From positions 4,802-68,801 of the forward strand of contig JBARUK010000093.1 of NCBI GenBank assembly GCA_049645705.1: a stretch of 64,000 nt of DNA, written 5' to 3'. The translations under genes and the position numbers were made by a program. The notes beneath the pieces were generated by a model. The model ran no database searches, was not told the origin of the DNA, and saw only the letters and a list, made by a program, of their open reading frames with translations. Shown piece by piece: positions 16,135 to 25,400 of the stretch (position 1 is the first letter of the stretch; each line of letters begins with the position of its first letter). This DNA comes from JBGNFV01 sp049645705 (GTDB taxonomy: Bacteria; Bacteroidota; Bacteroidia; Cytophagales; Cyclobacteriaceae).

Positions 16135-18291
16135 TTAGGATATAGGCACGGCGTTGGGAATTTCGACGGCAAATTCAGTACAGTCTTTACTGTCGTTGAG
16201 CCTTACCTCGCCGCCAAGGCGCTCTACGCTTAGCTTGGCCAGGAAAAGGCCCAGTCCTACATCGCCACTACTGTTGCTGGCTGACACAAACATGTCGAAA
16301 ATTTTGCCGTCGAAATTCTCGCTAATACCTGCCCCGTTGTCCTGAACGAGAATAACAATACGTTGCGCTTCCTGAAATGCAGACACCCGCACGAAGGCTC
16401 CTTTTTTGTCTTCCTGAAACTTGATGGCATTCTCGATCAGGTTATAGAGTATAAGCCTGATGAGGTTAGGGTCAGTTGCCATTCTGAGATCGCTACTCAC
16501 TTGGTTATCAAAGTCAATGAAGGAATAGGGATGTATGTCTTTTACCTGTACTCTTATTTCCTCAACAACTTCTTTGAGCCCCACCACTTCGTTTTTAGGG
16601 TCAGTGCTCTTTATCATCTTGATGGTAAGGAGCCGTCTTAAAATGTTATCCATGGTTTCGGCCGTCAGGTCGAGCATGGTAAGATATCTGACGGATTTTC
16701 TATCCGTAACATCCATCAGAGCAAGATTTGTCAACCCTTTGAGGCGGGCAAGAGGCCCCCTGATGTCATGCGATGTTTTATAGATAAAGTTATCCAGCTC
16801 CATTACGGCTTTTTTCAACTCTTCGTTGGTGGCTTCCAGGGCTGCAGTCCTGTCAGCTACCTGTTTTTCCAGCCCTTCATTCAGGCTAAGTAATTCGGTG
16901 TTTTGCTCCTGTATGATCTTTCGCGCTTTTTCGATCTCATTATTCTGCCGGGACAGCTCTTTTGTCTTGGTTATAATGAGGTCGTGCTGCTCGGCAATCT
17001 TAACATTTTGCTTTTTTTGAATACGAAAGCCATGCATGAGCAGGAATACCAGGGCGAGTAATAGTATGGATAGCAAGCCAAGGTAAAGCAACATCTTGCG
17101 GTTGAAGGCAAGTTCGAGCTCCTTACCTTCCAGCTCGCGGCGGGTCTGCTCTACGTCAAAGCGTACCTGTGTGCTACTGACATTTCTGGCAATCTCATCG
17201 CTAAAGAGGCTGTCACTAAGCGAAACTACCTGTTTCTGAATCGTCAGTGCACTATCGATACTACCTTTTCTCTCAAAGATATCAGCCAGTAAGCGAAGAT
17301 TGAATAAGGTCTGTTGTTTGTCCCTTAACTTATCTGAAATAGCCATACTGGAATCCAGGTATACTCTCGCACTGGCCAGATCATTATTATCCAGGAAACT
17401 TTCAGCTATGGCATGGTAGGCAAGGCTCATACCGGCGCGGTCATTGATCTCCTTTTGAATTTCTATAGCTTCCCTGAATCTTTCCACGGCTTCTTCGTAT
17501 TCCCCTTCTTTCAAAGAGATATCACCGAAGCCCTGAAGGCTTACGGCTCTTTGGCGAAGGTTATTACCCTTTATGGCACTACCGGAACCAAGCACGAAGT
17601 AGTAACGTGCAGAGTCGTACTGCTTCAGGTTTCTGAGGAAATAATTGCCCAGGTTATTATAGGAAAAGGCGAGCCGATCAGGATCATTGATCTCTTTCCT
17701 TAGTTCAAGAGATTTTTTGATGTACTCGATAGCACGTGCATTGTCCTTTATTTTTTCATAAAGCTCGCCGATATTATTAAGTGTAGTACTGCGGGTGGCA
17801 ATATCTTCTTCCGGGGTGAGAGACAAGGCCTGGAAGAGGTAGTTCAGGCCCAGGTCGTAGCTTCCTGTTTCGGATAAAAGCAGACCGAGGTTGTTAAGTG
17901 CGGCTGCTTCTTCTGCTATCAGCCCTTCTTCACGGGCAATTTCCCTGGCTTCGCTGTAGAGATTGGCGGCCTCAAAATAGTTGCCTGTGTAAAATTTAGA
18001 GGCTCCCATCATGCGGACAGACTCGGAGAGCCGGGCCTTATTGTCTACCGAATCACTTATTTCTCTCGCTTTTTCAGCGTAGTCGAGCGATAGTAAAGGA
18101 TTGGAATTCAGATTCCTGCGACCTGAAAGCAGAAGTATTTCTATTTTCTGCTCAGTGTTAGCTGCCGATAAGGTATTTACTAAACTATCTGCCTGAGTAG
18201 CATAACCATGCGTACCAGCCCCGGAGAGGATAGTAATTATTGCCAGAAACCTAATTAAGAAATATTTCTTGAACCCTTTTATCAATCTCAC
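16135..18291 (-). CDS. TPR-containing sensor histidine kinase
   Basis: 718 residues. N-terminal signal/anchor (YFLIRFLAIITILSGAGTHG), then about seven tetratricopeptide repeats (residues 60-370, e.g. AAALNNLGLLLSETGSYDLGL), a single membrane helix near 395 (LLYLGLLSILLLALVFLLMHG), a coiled coil, a HisKA domain with phospho-acceptor His in TSHDIRGPLARLKGL (about residue 503), and a HATPase domain with N-box NLIENAIKFQ, G1 DNGAGI and G2 GLGLFLAK. The TPRs are predicted to lie in the periplasm. No response regulator is adjacent, so its partner is unknown. Start GTG at 18291; the gene is 67 nt upstream of metG on the same strand. Confidence 0.9.
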   Translation of the reverse strand: MRLIKGFKKYFLIRFLAIITILSGAGTHGYATQADSLVNTLSAANTEQKIEILLLSGRRNLNSNPLLSLDYAEKAREISDSVDNKARLSESVRMMGASKFYTGNYFEAANLYSEAREIAREEGLIAEEAAALNNLGLLLSETGSYDLGLNYLFQALSLTPEEDIATRSTTLNNIGELYEKIKDNARAIEYIKKSLELRKEINDPDRLAFSYNNLGNYFLRNLKQYDSARYYFVLGSGSAIKGNNLRQRAVSLQGFGDISLKEGEYEEAVERFREAIEIQKEINDRAGMSLAYHAIAESFLDNNDLASARVYLDSSMAISDKLRDKQQTLFNLRLLADIFERKGSIDSALTIQKQVVSLSDSLFSDEIARNVSSTQVRFDVEQTRRELEGKELELAFNRKMLLYLGLLSILLLALVFLLMHGFRIQKKQNVKIAEQHDLIITKTKELSRQNNEIEKARKIIQEQNTELLSLNEGLEKQVADRTAALEATNEELKKAVMELDNFIYKTSHDIRGPLARLKGLTNLALMDVTDRKSVRYLTMLDLTAETMDNILRRLLTIKMIKSTDPKNEVVGLKEVVEEIRVQVKDIHPYSFIDFDNQVSSDLRMATDPNLIRLILYNLIENAIKFQEDKKGAFVRVSAFQEAQRIVILVQDNGAGISENFDGKIFDMFVSASNSSGDVGLGLFLAKLSVERLGGEVRLNDSKDCTEFAVEIPNAVPIS

Positions 18292-18423
18292 AAAACCCTT
18301 ACAAAATTCGATACTTCTGTCTGATAACAGAAGTAATTTAATGCCGAAAATAATACTTTTTAACTAATTATTATCAAATGAATTCTTAATAAAGATTTGA
18401 GCTAATTTGTGGCATTAAATGAC

Positions 18424-18431
18424 TATTTTTG
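18424..18431 (+). promoter_or_regulatory. Promoter -7 box of typA
   Basis: TATTTTTG fits TAnnTTTG, 21 bp before the typA ATG. TTTG elements occur upstream, but at spacings other than 19 bp. Confidence 0.5.
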
Positions 18432-18452
18432 CGGGTCATTTAGAAAATTACT

Positions 18453-20243
18453 ATGGAAGGAATAAGGAACGTGGCGATCATCGCCCACGTCGATCATGGG
18501 AAAACCACACTGGTAGATAAGATCATTCACGCGGCACAACTGTTTCGTGAAAATCAGGATACCGGTGAGTTGATCCTGGATAACAACGAACTGGAAAGGG
18601 AGCGGGGAATCACTATTCTTTCCAAAAATGTATCGGTCCAATATAAGGATATTAAAGTCAATATCATCGATACGCCGGGTCACGCAGATTTTGGAGGAGA
18701 AGTCGAGCGTGTGCTCAAAATGGCTGACGGGGTATTGTTGCTGGTAGATGCTTTTGAAGGCGTTATGCCTCAGACACGTTTTGTACTGGGCAAGGCGCTG
18801 GGCCTGGGCCTCACTCCTATTGTGGTAGTGAACAAGGTAGACAAAGAAAACTGCCGTCCTGACGAAGTACACGAGGAAGTATTCGACCTCATGTTTAACC
18901 TGGACGCCACGGAGGAGCAACTCAGCTTCGAAACTGTCTATGGCTCCGGTAAAAACGGCTGGATGAGCCGGGACTGGAATGAGCCTACCGATAATATCAC
19001 ACCTCTGCTGGACACGATCATAGAATCTATTCCTTCAGCTCCTTATGTAGAAGGAACGCCGCAGTTTCAGATCACGAGTCTGGACTACAGCAACTACCTC
19101 GGCCGTATTGCCATAGGCAGAGTATACCGTGGCGACCTGAAAGAAGGTGCCCAGATGGGACTGTGCAAAGCAGATGGATCTGTACAGCGGGTAAAAGTAA
19201 AGGAACTACAGGTATTTGAAGGTCTGGGCCGCCGTAAGGTGGACACTGTTCGCTGTGGTGACCTGTGTGCTATAGTAGGTATAGAGGGCTTTGAGATCGG
19301 AGATACACTTGCTGATCTGGAAAACCCTGAGCCGCTACCGCGTATAGCGATAGACGAGCCTACCATCAATATGATGTTCACGATCAACAACTCGCCTTTC
19401 TTTGGCAAGGAAGGTAAGTTTGTGACCAGCCGCCACCTGCGCGATAGACTCGAAAAGGAACTGGAAAAGAACCTGGCACTGAAAGTTGAGCCTACTGAAC
19501 AGGAAGACAGCTTCCTGGTATACGGTCGGGGCATCCTACACTTGTCGGTACTGATAGAAACCATGCGCCGCGAAGGATACGAGATCCAGGTAGGGCAGCC
19601 CCAGGTTATATATAAGGAGATAGATGGTGTCAAAAACGAACCTATCGAACTCCTGGTAGTAGATGTGCCTGAGGAGTTCAGTGGAAAAGTGATCGAACTG
19701 GCCACCATGCGTAAGGGTGAGCTTAAGGTAATGGAGCCCAAGGGCCACCTGCAGCACCTTGAGTTCGATATTCCTTCTCGCGGGCTTATCGGTCTGAGAA
19801 ACAGTGTGCTTACAGCCACATCAGGCGAGGCTGTGATGAACCATCGCTTCAAGGAATACCAGCCGGTAAAAGGCAACGTTCCCGGGCGTGTAAATGGCTC
19901 ACTTATCAGTATGGATGCAGGCCCTGCCACAGCTTATACTATAGATAAGCTACAGGACAGAGGCATATTTTTCGTAGAACCCGGGCAGGAACTGTATGCC
20001 GGTCAGGTAGTAGGCGAGCATAGTCGTGACAATGACCTGGTAGTGAACCTGCAAAAGGGTAAAAAGCTGACGAACATGCGTGCATCGGGATCAGATGACA
20101 GTTCCAGGATTGTACCACCACGCCGTTTTTCACTGGAAGAGGCGCTGGAGTACATCAACAAAGATGAGTATGTGGAAGTAACTCCCAAAAGCATCAGGTT
20201 GAGAAAAATAGCTACTGAGCCTCACCTGTGGGGTAAGAAATAA
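18453..20243 (+). CDS. typA: Ribosome-associated translational GTPase TypA/BipA
   Basis: 596 residues, family length. Translation-factor-type GTPase that binds the 70S ribosome and helps late 50S assembly and stress growth. Seen: G1 AHVDHGKTT, switch/G2 ERERGITI, G3 DTPGHADFGG, G4 NKVDK, then EF-G-like domains II, III and V and the TypA-specific C-terminus with the strand GLIGLRNSVLTATSGEAVMNH. Single gene with its own promoter box and terminator. Confidence 0.97.
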   Translation: MEGIRNVAIIAHVDHGKTTLVDKIIHAAQLFRENQDTGELILDNNELERERGITILSKNVSVQYKDIKVNIIDTPGHADFGGEVERVLKMADGVLLLVDAFEGVMPQTRFVLGKALGLGLTPIVVVNKVDKENCRPDEVHEEVFDLMFNLDATEEQLSFETVYGSGKNGWMSRDWNEPTDNITPLLDTIIESIPSAPYVEGTPQFQITSLDYSNYLGRIAIGRVYRGDLKEGAQMGLCKADGSVQRVKVKELQVFEGLGRRKVDTVRCGDLCAIVGIEGFEIGDTLADLENPEPLPRIAIDEPTINMMFTINNSPFFGKEGKFVTSRHLRDRLEKELEKNLALKVEPTEQEDSFLVYGRGILHLSVLIETMRREGYEIQVGQPQVIYKEIDGVKNEPIELLVVDVPEEFSGKVIELATMRKGELKVMEPKGHLQHLEFDIPSRGLIGLRNSVLTATSGEAVMNHRFKEYQPVKGNVPGRVNGSLISMDAGPATAYTIDKLQDRGIFFVEPGQELYAGQVVGEHSRDNDLVVNLQKGKKLTNMRASGSDDSSRIVPPRRFSLEEALEYINKDEYVEVTPKSIRLRKIATEPHLWGKK

Positions 20244-20269
20244 AGCTGATCCATTCGGAATGGATATTG

Positions 20270-20299
20270 GAAGCCGTATGCTGAGAAGTATACGGCTTC
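20270..20299 (+). terminator. Terminator after typA
   Basis: 10-bp stem GAAGCCGTAT/ATACGGCTTC followed by TTGCATTTTT. Confidence 0.75.
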
Positions 20300-20346
20300 T
20301 TGCATTTTTACGGTAGAGTATTTATAAATAACCTTGAATGATGGGT

Positions 20347-20354
20347 TAAATTTG
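20347..20354 (+). promoter_or_regulatory. Possible -7 box for the precursor-array leader
   Basis: TAAATTTG fits TAnnTTTG. It lies 74 bp before the 40-codon ORF and about 250 bp before the first precursor gene. No -33 TTTG at the right distance, so only weak support. Confidence 0.35.
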
Positions 20355-20394
20355 TATTTACTCTTGCTTACTCATTGACAGTACTGTAGGTATT

Positions 20395-20419
20395 GGTTAT
20401 CTTAAGTATAAGATCAACC
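20395..20419 (+). promoter_or_regulatory. Hairpin directly before the 40-codon ORF
   Basis: GGTTATCTTA (20395-20404) pairs with TAAGATcAACC (20409-20419), a 10-bp stem with one bulged base and a 4-nt loop, ending one base before the ATG at 20421. In RNA it would cover the ribosome entry region. Confidence 0.45.
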
Positions 20420-20420
20420 T

Positions 20421-20543
20421 ATGAAAACCAACTTGCAAAGACAAAAAGCACTTCACTGTTCTAAGAACAAGCTCCATTTATGTCAATACTGTTTTTTCTG
20501 TAAGGATGTGCTAACATCTGTAAACTACAATGCCTTTTACTGA
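20421..20543 (+). CDS. Possible 40-aa Cys-rich small protein or leader peptide
   Basis: An ATG-initiated frame of 40 codons with four Cys, three of them in CQYCFFC, and a basic N-terminal half (MKTNLQRQKALHCSKNK). It lacks the L-x-V-x-SF-x-T leader of the following precursors. It starts right after a hairpin and stops 13 nt before a terminator-like hairpin, so it may be a leader ORF controlling the array, a small protein, or chance. No family is recognised. Confidence 0.3.
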   Translation: MKTNLQRQKALHCSKNKLHLCQYCFFCKDVLTSVNYNAFY

Positions 20544-20556
20544 TCTTAAACCATAG

Positions 20557-20590
20557 AGACTACCTGATTTTACGGTGGTCTTTTTATTTT
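20557..20590 (+). terminator. Terminator-like hairpin/attenuator before the precursor array
   Basis: AGACTACC (20557-20564) pairs with GGTGGTCT (20574-20581) with one U-G wobble; the sequence continues TTTTATTTT. It ends about 12-20 nt before the first precursor ATG, so transcripts from upstream must pass it. It may end the 40-codon transcript or attenuate the array. Confidence 0.55.
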
Positions 20591-20601
20591 ATAGTACCAT
20601 A

Positions 20602-20796
20602 ATGAAAAAGAAACTAGAATTAAACTCTCTTACTGTAAGCAGTTTTATTGTCAACTCCAAGGAGGTAAAGGGAGGTGCTAAGCCGACACGATTTACTATG
20701 CCTGAAACACAATGTGATGCTACGGGCCCCTGCTGTGATATCACGTTCGGATGCACTGTAAACACGTGTGATATTAGAATTTGTGAACTATCTTAA
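20602..20796 (+). CDS. RiPP-like precursor peptide 1 of plus-strand array (64 aa)
   Basis: 64 residues. Leader MKKKLELNSLTVSSFIV fits the family pattern, with KGGA at residues 23-26. The core of about 39 residues holds six Cys (including a CC pair) and Thr/Ser, e.g. CDATGPCCDITFGCT. An upstream in-frame ATG-like start at 20575 would fall inside the hairpin, so the MKK start is chosen. First of three tandem genes on one probable transcript (12- and 22-nt gaps) ending at the terminator 21259-21290. Likely modified and cleaved after GG; no enzyme is nearby. Confidence 0.7.
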   Translation: MKKKLELNSLTVSSFIVNSKEVKGGAKPTRFTMPETQCDATGPCCDITFGCTVNTCDIRICELS

Positions 20797-20808
20797 AATC
20801 TACTAATT

Positions 20809-21027
20809 ATGAAAAAGAGACTAAAACTGAATGAGCTGGCAGTATCCAGCTTCGTAACGAATCACTCGTCAATAAGAGGTGGAGCACCTAAACCAACTAA
20901 GTTCTGCCCCCCTGACCCTGAATCATACAACTGTTCTGGTGAAGCTACTACCGGACCGTGTATCTGTAATACCTGCGATCTGGCGTGTGAATTTTCATAC
21001 GACCCTGATGTATGTGTAGCTAACTAA
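20809..21027 (+). CDS. RiPP-like precursor peptide 2 of plus-strand array (72 aa)
   Basis: 72 residues. Leader MKKRLKLNELAVSSFVTNH, then RGGA at 23-26. The core of about 47 residues is the longest in the family, with seven Cys clustered as CSGEATTGPCICNTCDLAC, plus a PKPTKF segment shared in form with the preceding peptide (KPTRF). Start shares the string TAATTATGAAAAA with the next gene, consistent with recent duplication. Confidence 0.72.
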   Translation: MKKRLKLNELAVSSFVTNHSSIRGGAPKPTKFCPPDPESYNCSGEATTGPCICNTCDLACEFSYDPDVCVAN

Positions 21028-21049
21028 AAATCAATCCAGTTTCTTAATT

Positions 21050-21253
21050 ATGAAAAAACTAAAAATCAATGACTTACAGGTAAGCAGCTTTGTTACCGGT
21101 AAGGACTCTGTATTGGGTGGGGGCCAGACCAAAGGTAATTGCCCTACTAACGGATGCGGAGACCTATCGCAGGAATATCCCTGTTACGAAACAGATATCT
21201 GTGCTACGGCAAACGGCTGCGAGTCTGAGCTTTGTGTACCCTATACCGGTTAA
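21050..21253 (+). CDS. RiPP-like precursor peptide 3 of plus-strand array (67 aa)
   Basis: 67 residues. Leader MKKLKINDLQVSSFVTGKD, then LGGG at 22-25. Core of about 42 residues with six regularly spaced Cys and many Thr/Ser (CPTNGCGDLSQEYPCYE.., DICATANGCESELC). Last gene of the array; followed 5 nt later by a strong terminator. Confidence 0.72.
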   Translation: MKKLKINDLQVSSFVTGKDSVLGGGQTKGNCPTNGCGDLSQEYPCYETDICATANGCESELCVPYTG

Positions 21254-21258
21254 TATAA

Positions 21259-21290
21259 AAAAGGGTATGGCAATCAAGCCATACCCTTTT
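21259..21290 (+). terminator. Terminator of the plus-strand precursor array
   Basis: 13-bp perfect stem (21259-21271 with 21278-21290), 6-nt loop, with A-run and T-run on the two sides; it could also end the converging SDR gene. Confidence 0.85.
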
Positions 21291-21309
21291 GTCTTGTTGT
21301 TGCAAGGCA

Positions 21310-22179
21310 TTATTTCTTTTTACGCATGTCCTCAAGCTTATCCCACATCTCTTCAGGTACCTGGTCCAGGTGACTGAACTCTCCTGCACCTTTCAGCCAC
21401 TCTCCGCCGTCTATTGTCATTACTTCACCATTTACATACGCGCTGTAATCACTCACCAGATAGGCGGCCAGGTTGGCCAGCTCCTGGTGCTCCCCTACTC
21501 TGCCAACGGGCACGAAATTTTTCGGGTCGAACTTCTTAACAAGCTCACCCGGCAGCAGACGGCTCCATGCCCCTTCGGTAGGGAAAGGCCCGGGCGCAAT
21601 AGCATTTGACCGTATCTTATACTTGGCCCACTCCACAGCAAGGGAGCGGGTCAGTGCCAGCACACCGGCCTTGGCACAGGCAGAGGGCACTACATATCCG
21701 CTACCTGTCCACGCATAGGTAGTGACAATATTCAGGAAGTTACCGGCCTGTTTTTTATCGATCCAGTGCTTGCCAGCCGCCAGGGTAAAGTTATAGGTAC
21801 CTCTCATTACGATATCGACCACTATGTCGAAAGCACGATGAGACAGTCTCTCAGTAGGGCTTATGAAATTACCGGCTGCATTATTGACTATTGTGTCAAA
21901 GCTTCCGAATTTTTTCTCCGTCTCGGCTAATACTTTTTCGATACTTTCGTAGTCGCGGACATCACAGGAAACAGGCAATACCTTCCCTCCTGTTTCTTCT
22001 TCCAGTTCGGCGGCAGTCTTTTCCAGCACTTCCATCTTCCGGCTGGTGATGACGACATTGGCCCCCAGCTTTAAAAAATAGGTGGTCATACTTCTGCCCA
22101 GGCCGGTACCTCCTCCTGTGACTATTATGGTTTTTCCATCCAGGGCGCCATCCCGGAGCATTCCTTCGGTATATTTCAT
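21310..22179 (-). CDS. SDR oxidoreductase, 2,4-dienoyl-CoA reductase type
   Basis: 289 residues, short-chain dehydrogenase fold. Seen: cofactor loop TGGGTGLGRS, Arg in ITSRK (NADPH preference is inferred), NNAAGNF, and the active-site stretch YAWTGSGYVVPSACAKAGV followed by RSNAIAPGPFPTEGAWSRL. This stretch follows mitochondrial/peroxisomal 2,4-dienoyl-CoA reductases, in which the usual YxxxK is replaced by SxxxK. Probable role: reducing 2,4-dienoyl-CoA during beta-oxidation of unsaturated fatty acids. Single gene. Confidence 0.85.
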   Translation of the reverse strand: MKYTEGMLRDGALDGKTIIVTGGGTGLGRSMTTYFLKLGANVVITSRKMEVLEKTAAELEEETGGKVLPVSCDVRDYESIEKVLAETEKKFGSFDTIVNNAAGNFISPTERLSHRAFDIVVDIVMRGTYNFTLAAGKHWIDKKQAGNFLNIVTTYAWTGSGYVVPSACAKAGVLALTRSLAVEWAKYKIRSNAIAPGPFPTEGAWSRLLPGELVKKFDPKNFVPVGRVGEHQELANLAAYLVSDYSAYVNGEVMTIDGGEWLKGAGEFSHLDQVPEEMWDKLEDMRKKK

Positions 22180-22359
22180 CGTATCAGTGTTGTCTGGTGT
22201 AAGTTGCTGGTTAAAATGATAAAATAAGCGTTACAATAAAAGCAGATAAGTGTGCAATAGAAGAATTCATTTATCGCTATGAGTTATGAGTACCTTATGG
22301 GTTTTTGTACACCCGGAAATACGGCTGACGAACTCAGGAAGAGTACGCTAAAAAAATAA

Positions 22360-22390
22360 AATGGCTGCCTTCGTGATAAAAGCAGCCATT
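22360..22390 (-). terminator. Terminator of the beta-propeller gene
   Basis: 9-bp stem AATGGCTGC/GCAGCCATT, followed on the minus strand by a T-rich run. Confidence 0.75.
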
Positions 22391-22412
22391 GTAGAGTTGT
22401 ATGAGTTAAAAA

Positions 22413-25400
22413 TTAAGGGTTGGAGGCTTTATCCTCATCTATGATGATGGCATCGACCTCGTTTTCCCGTACCATTTTATTGAACTGTGGAATATCTTCG
22501 CGAAGCACTTCCCGGAGATCTGCGAGTTCCTTATCGATCTGACTGCTTACTTCCTTATAAAATTCCATTGTCTGGTCAGTAGGCCGGTAGTCGCCTATGC
22601 TGGCCAGCGAATTGAGGTGAGCAAGCTTGTTATTCAGACGGATAGGATAGTTAAGCGGATCCTGGTTACTCCTGTTCTTGGTCTGGTACAGCGCCATTTC
22701 TACTTCACCCAGGCGCTTATTAATAGCTTTTCCGCTATCGACTACAGCCTGCATGTTTTCCTGACCTTCCAGTCTTTTCAACAGACCAGATATCTGGGTC
22801 CGCACTTCGCGAAGCTCAGTAATGGCCTCGTGGGTTTCGGTCACTTTGTCTCTGAGCTCCATGAGAAAGTCGAACTGCGCCTGCATATCGCTTTCAGATG
22901 CCTCGCTGCGGGGGTCGCTTACAATAGTGAAATCCTGGTCTATAGAATCATTCCGATGTACCAGCCTGACGGTGTAGTCGCCGGGTAGTACGGTAGGTCC
23001 GCCCAAAGATGACCACCAAAGAACCATGTTATCAAATCCCTTTGCGGAAGCATGTCTCATATTCCATACAAAACGATTGGCTCCTTTTTCTACTTCCAGC
23101 ATTTCCTGGCGCTCTTTTGTATCGGTGCTGTAGGTACGGATAAGCTCACCATTCTTGTCCAAAAACTTAAGCATGACGGGGTCAGCCGAGTCGGGCTCTT
23201 CTTCGAGGTAGTAATGAATCATGACACCACCAGGGTGATTTTTGCCCTCTGTACGGGAGGGTCCGCCGCCCCAGCCGTTTCCTGCACCTCCCATCCGCCA
23301 GGTATCCATAGGCTTGTACAGGTACATGTCTCTGCCTGCCATCTCATTGTTTAGCTGATGCAGGGGTGTCAGGTCATCTATCATCCAGAAACTACGTCCC
23401 TGGGTAGCGGCGATGAGATTGTTGTCCTTCACAGCAAGGTCTGTGATGGGTACGATAGGCAGATTGAGCTGGAAAGGCTTCCAACTGGCACCATCGTCAA
23501 ACGATACATACATACCATCTTCGGTACCGGCATACAATAGTCCTTCGCGACTGGGATCAGCACGTACCACACGTGTGAAGTGATCATTTTCGATACCGTT
23601 GGTTATTTTAGTCCACGACTTTCCGTAGTTCTTGGTCTTGTAAAGGTACGGACGGTAATCGCCTTCTTTATAAAGGGTTCCGGCCACATAGGCACCACCT
23701 TTTACAAAAGGATCTGGATCGATGCTATTGATCATCAGCCACTTGGGCATATCGGAGGGTGTTACGTCCTCCCAGTTTTCGCCACCGTCGCGGGTTACAT
23801 GAAGTAATCCGTCATCACTACCGGTCCAGATCAGGCCTTCTTCATAAGGGCTCTCTACGGCCGCAAATATGGTTGCGTAATACTCTACTCCGGTGTTATC
23901 CTTAGTGATAGGTCCGCCGGAAGGCCCCAGCTTTGTGCTGTCATTACGGGTAAGGTCCGGACTTATGATCTTCCATGACTGCCCTTCGTCGGTGGTAACA
24001 TGCAGGTGGTTTGAGGCAGCATATAGTTTGTCATTCTGATGTGGGGAGAAGAATATGGGGAAGTTCCACTGGAAGCGGTACTTCATTCCTTCCGCACCAT
24101 GCCCCATAGGATTATCAGGCCATACATTGATAACTCTCATCTGACCGGTAGAGTGATCTACACGGGTAAGAAGCCCGCCGTAACTGCCGCCGTAGATTAT
24201 GTCGTTGTTTTCCGGGTCGATAGCAAGGTGGGCACTTTCTCCTCCTGCACTTGGCTCCCAGTCTCTTTCGCCGATATTACCCCCATCAGTACGGTGCGAA
24301 ATGCGGATGGTACTATTGTCCTGCTGTGCCCCGTATATACGATAAGGAAAGTGATTGTCTGTCGTGACACGGTAGAACTGTGCAGTAGGCTGGTTGTAAT
24401 AGGTAGACCAGTTGCCTCCTCCGTCGAAACTAACCTGCGCGCCACCGTCATCACCGATGATCATCCGCTGATTATCTTCAGGTGCTATCCACAGGTCGTG
24501 GTGGTCACCATGCGGCGCATTGAATGACTTAAAGGTTCTGCCTCCATCGTCTGACCGGTGGTAGGACACGTTCATTACATACACAATATCCTCGTCCTGG
24601 GTATCAGCATAAATGCGGCTGTAGTACCATGCCCGCTGGCGCAGGGCACGGTCATCGTTGGTTCTCGCCCATGTTTCGCCGCCATCATCGCTGCGGAATA
24701 CACCGCCCTCATTGGCTTCGATTATGGCCCACACTCTCTCGGAGTTCTGCGGCGACACAGTCACTCCGATAATACCGAGTGTACCGTCAGGCATACCTTT
24801 TTTATCGGTTAGTTTTTCCCAGTTATCGCCCCCGTCGGTGCTTTTCCATAGTGCGGAACCTTTACCGCCACTGCTGAGGCTATAAGGCGTGCGGCGTACA
24901 TTCCAGGTAGAAGCGTACAGGATACGCGGGTTGTTAGGGTCCATGATCAGGTCCACTGCACCGGCATCGGCATTAGCAAAGAGAATTCTTTCCCAGGTCT
25001 GTCCACCGTCTTTACTGCGATAGACACCACGCTCTTCAGTACTTTTATAAAGGTCTCCCAAAACGGCCGCGTATACCAGGTCAGGATTGTCCGGGTGTAT
25101 GCGTACCCGGGGTATATGACGGCTGTTTTCCAGGCCGATCTGCTCCCAGGTTTTGCCGGCATTGACTGATTTCCACATGCCACTACCGTATGAGACATTA
25201 CCCCTGATGGTAACTTCTCCACCACCTACATAAATGGTGTTGGGGTCACTTTCGGATACGGATACGGCTCCTATAGAACCTCCAAAGTGGCCATCGGAGA
25301 TATTTTCCCATGATGAGCCGCCGTCGCGGGTGCGCCATACGCCCCCTCCGGTGGCACCGAAGTAATAGAGGTTGGGCTTACCGGGTACGCCGGTAACAGC

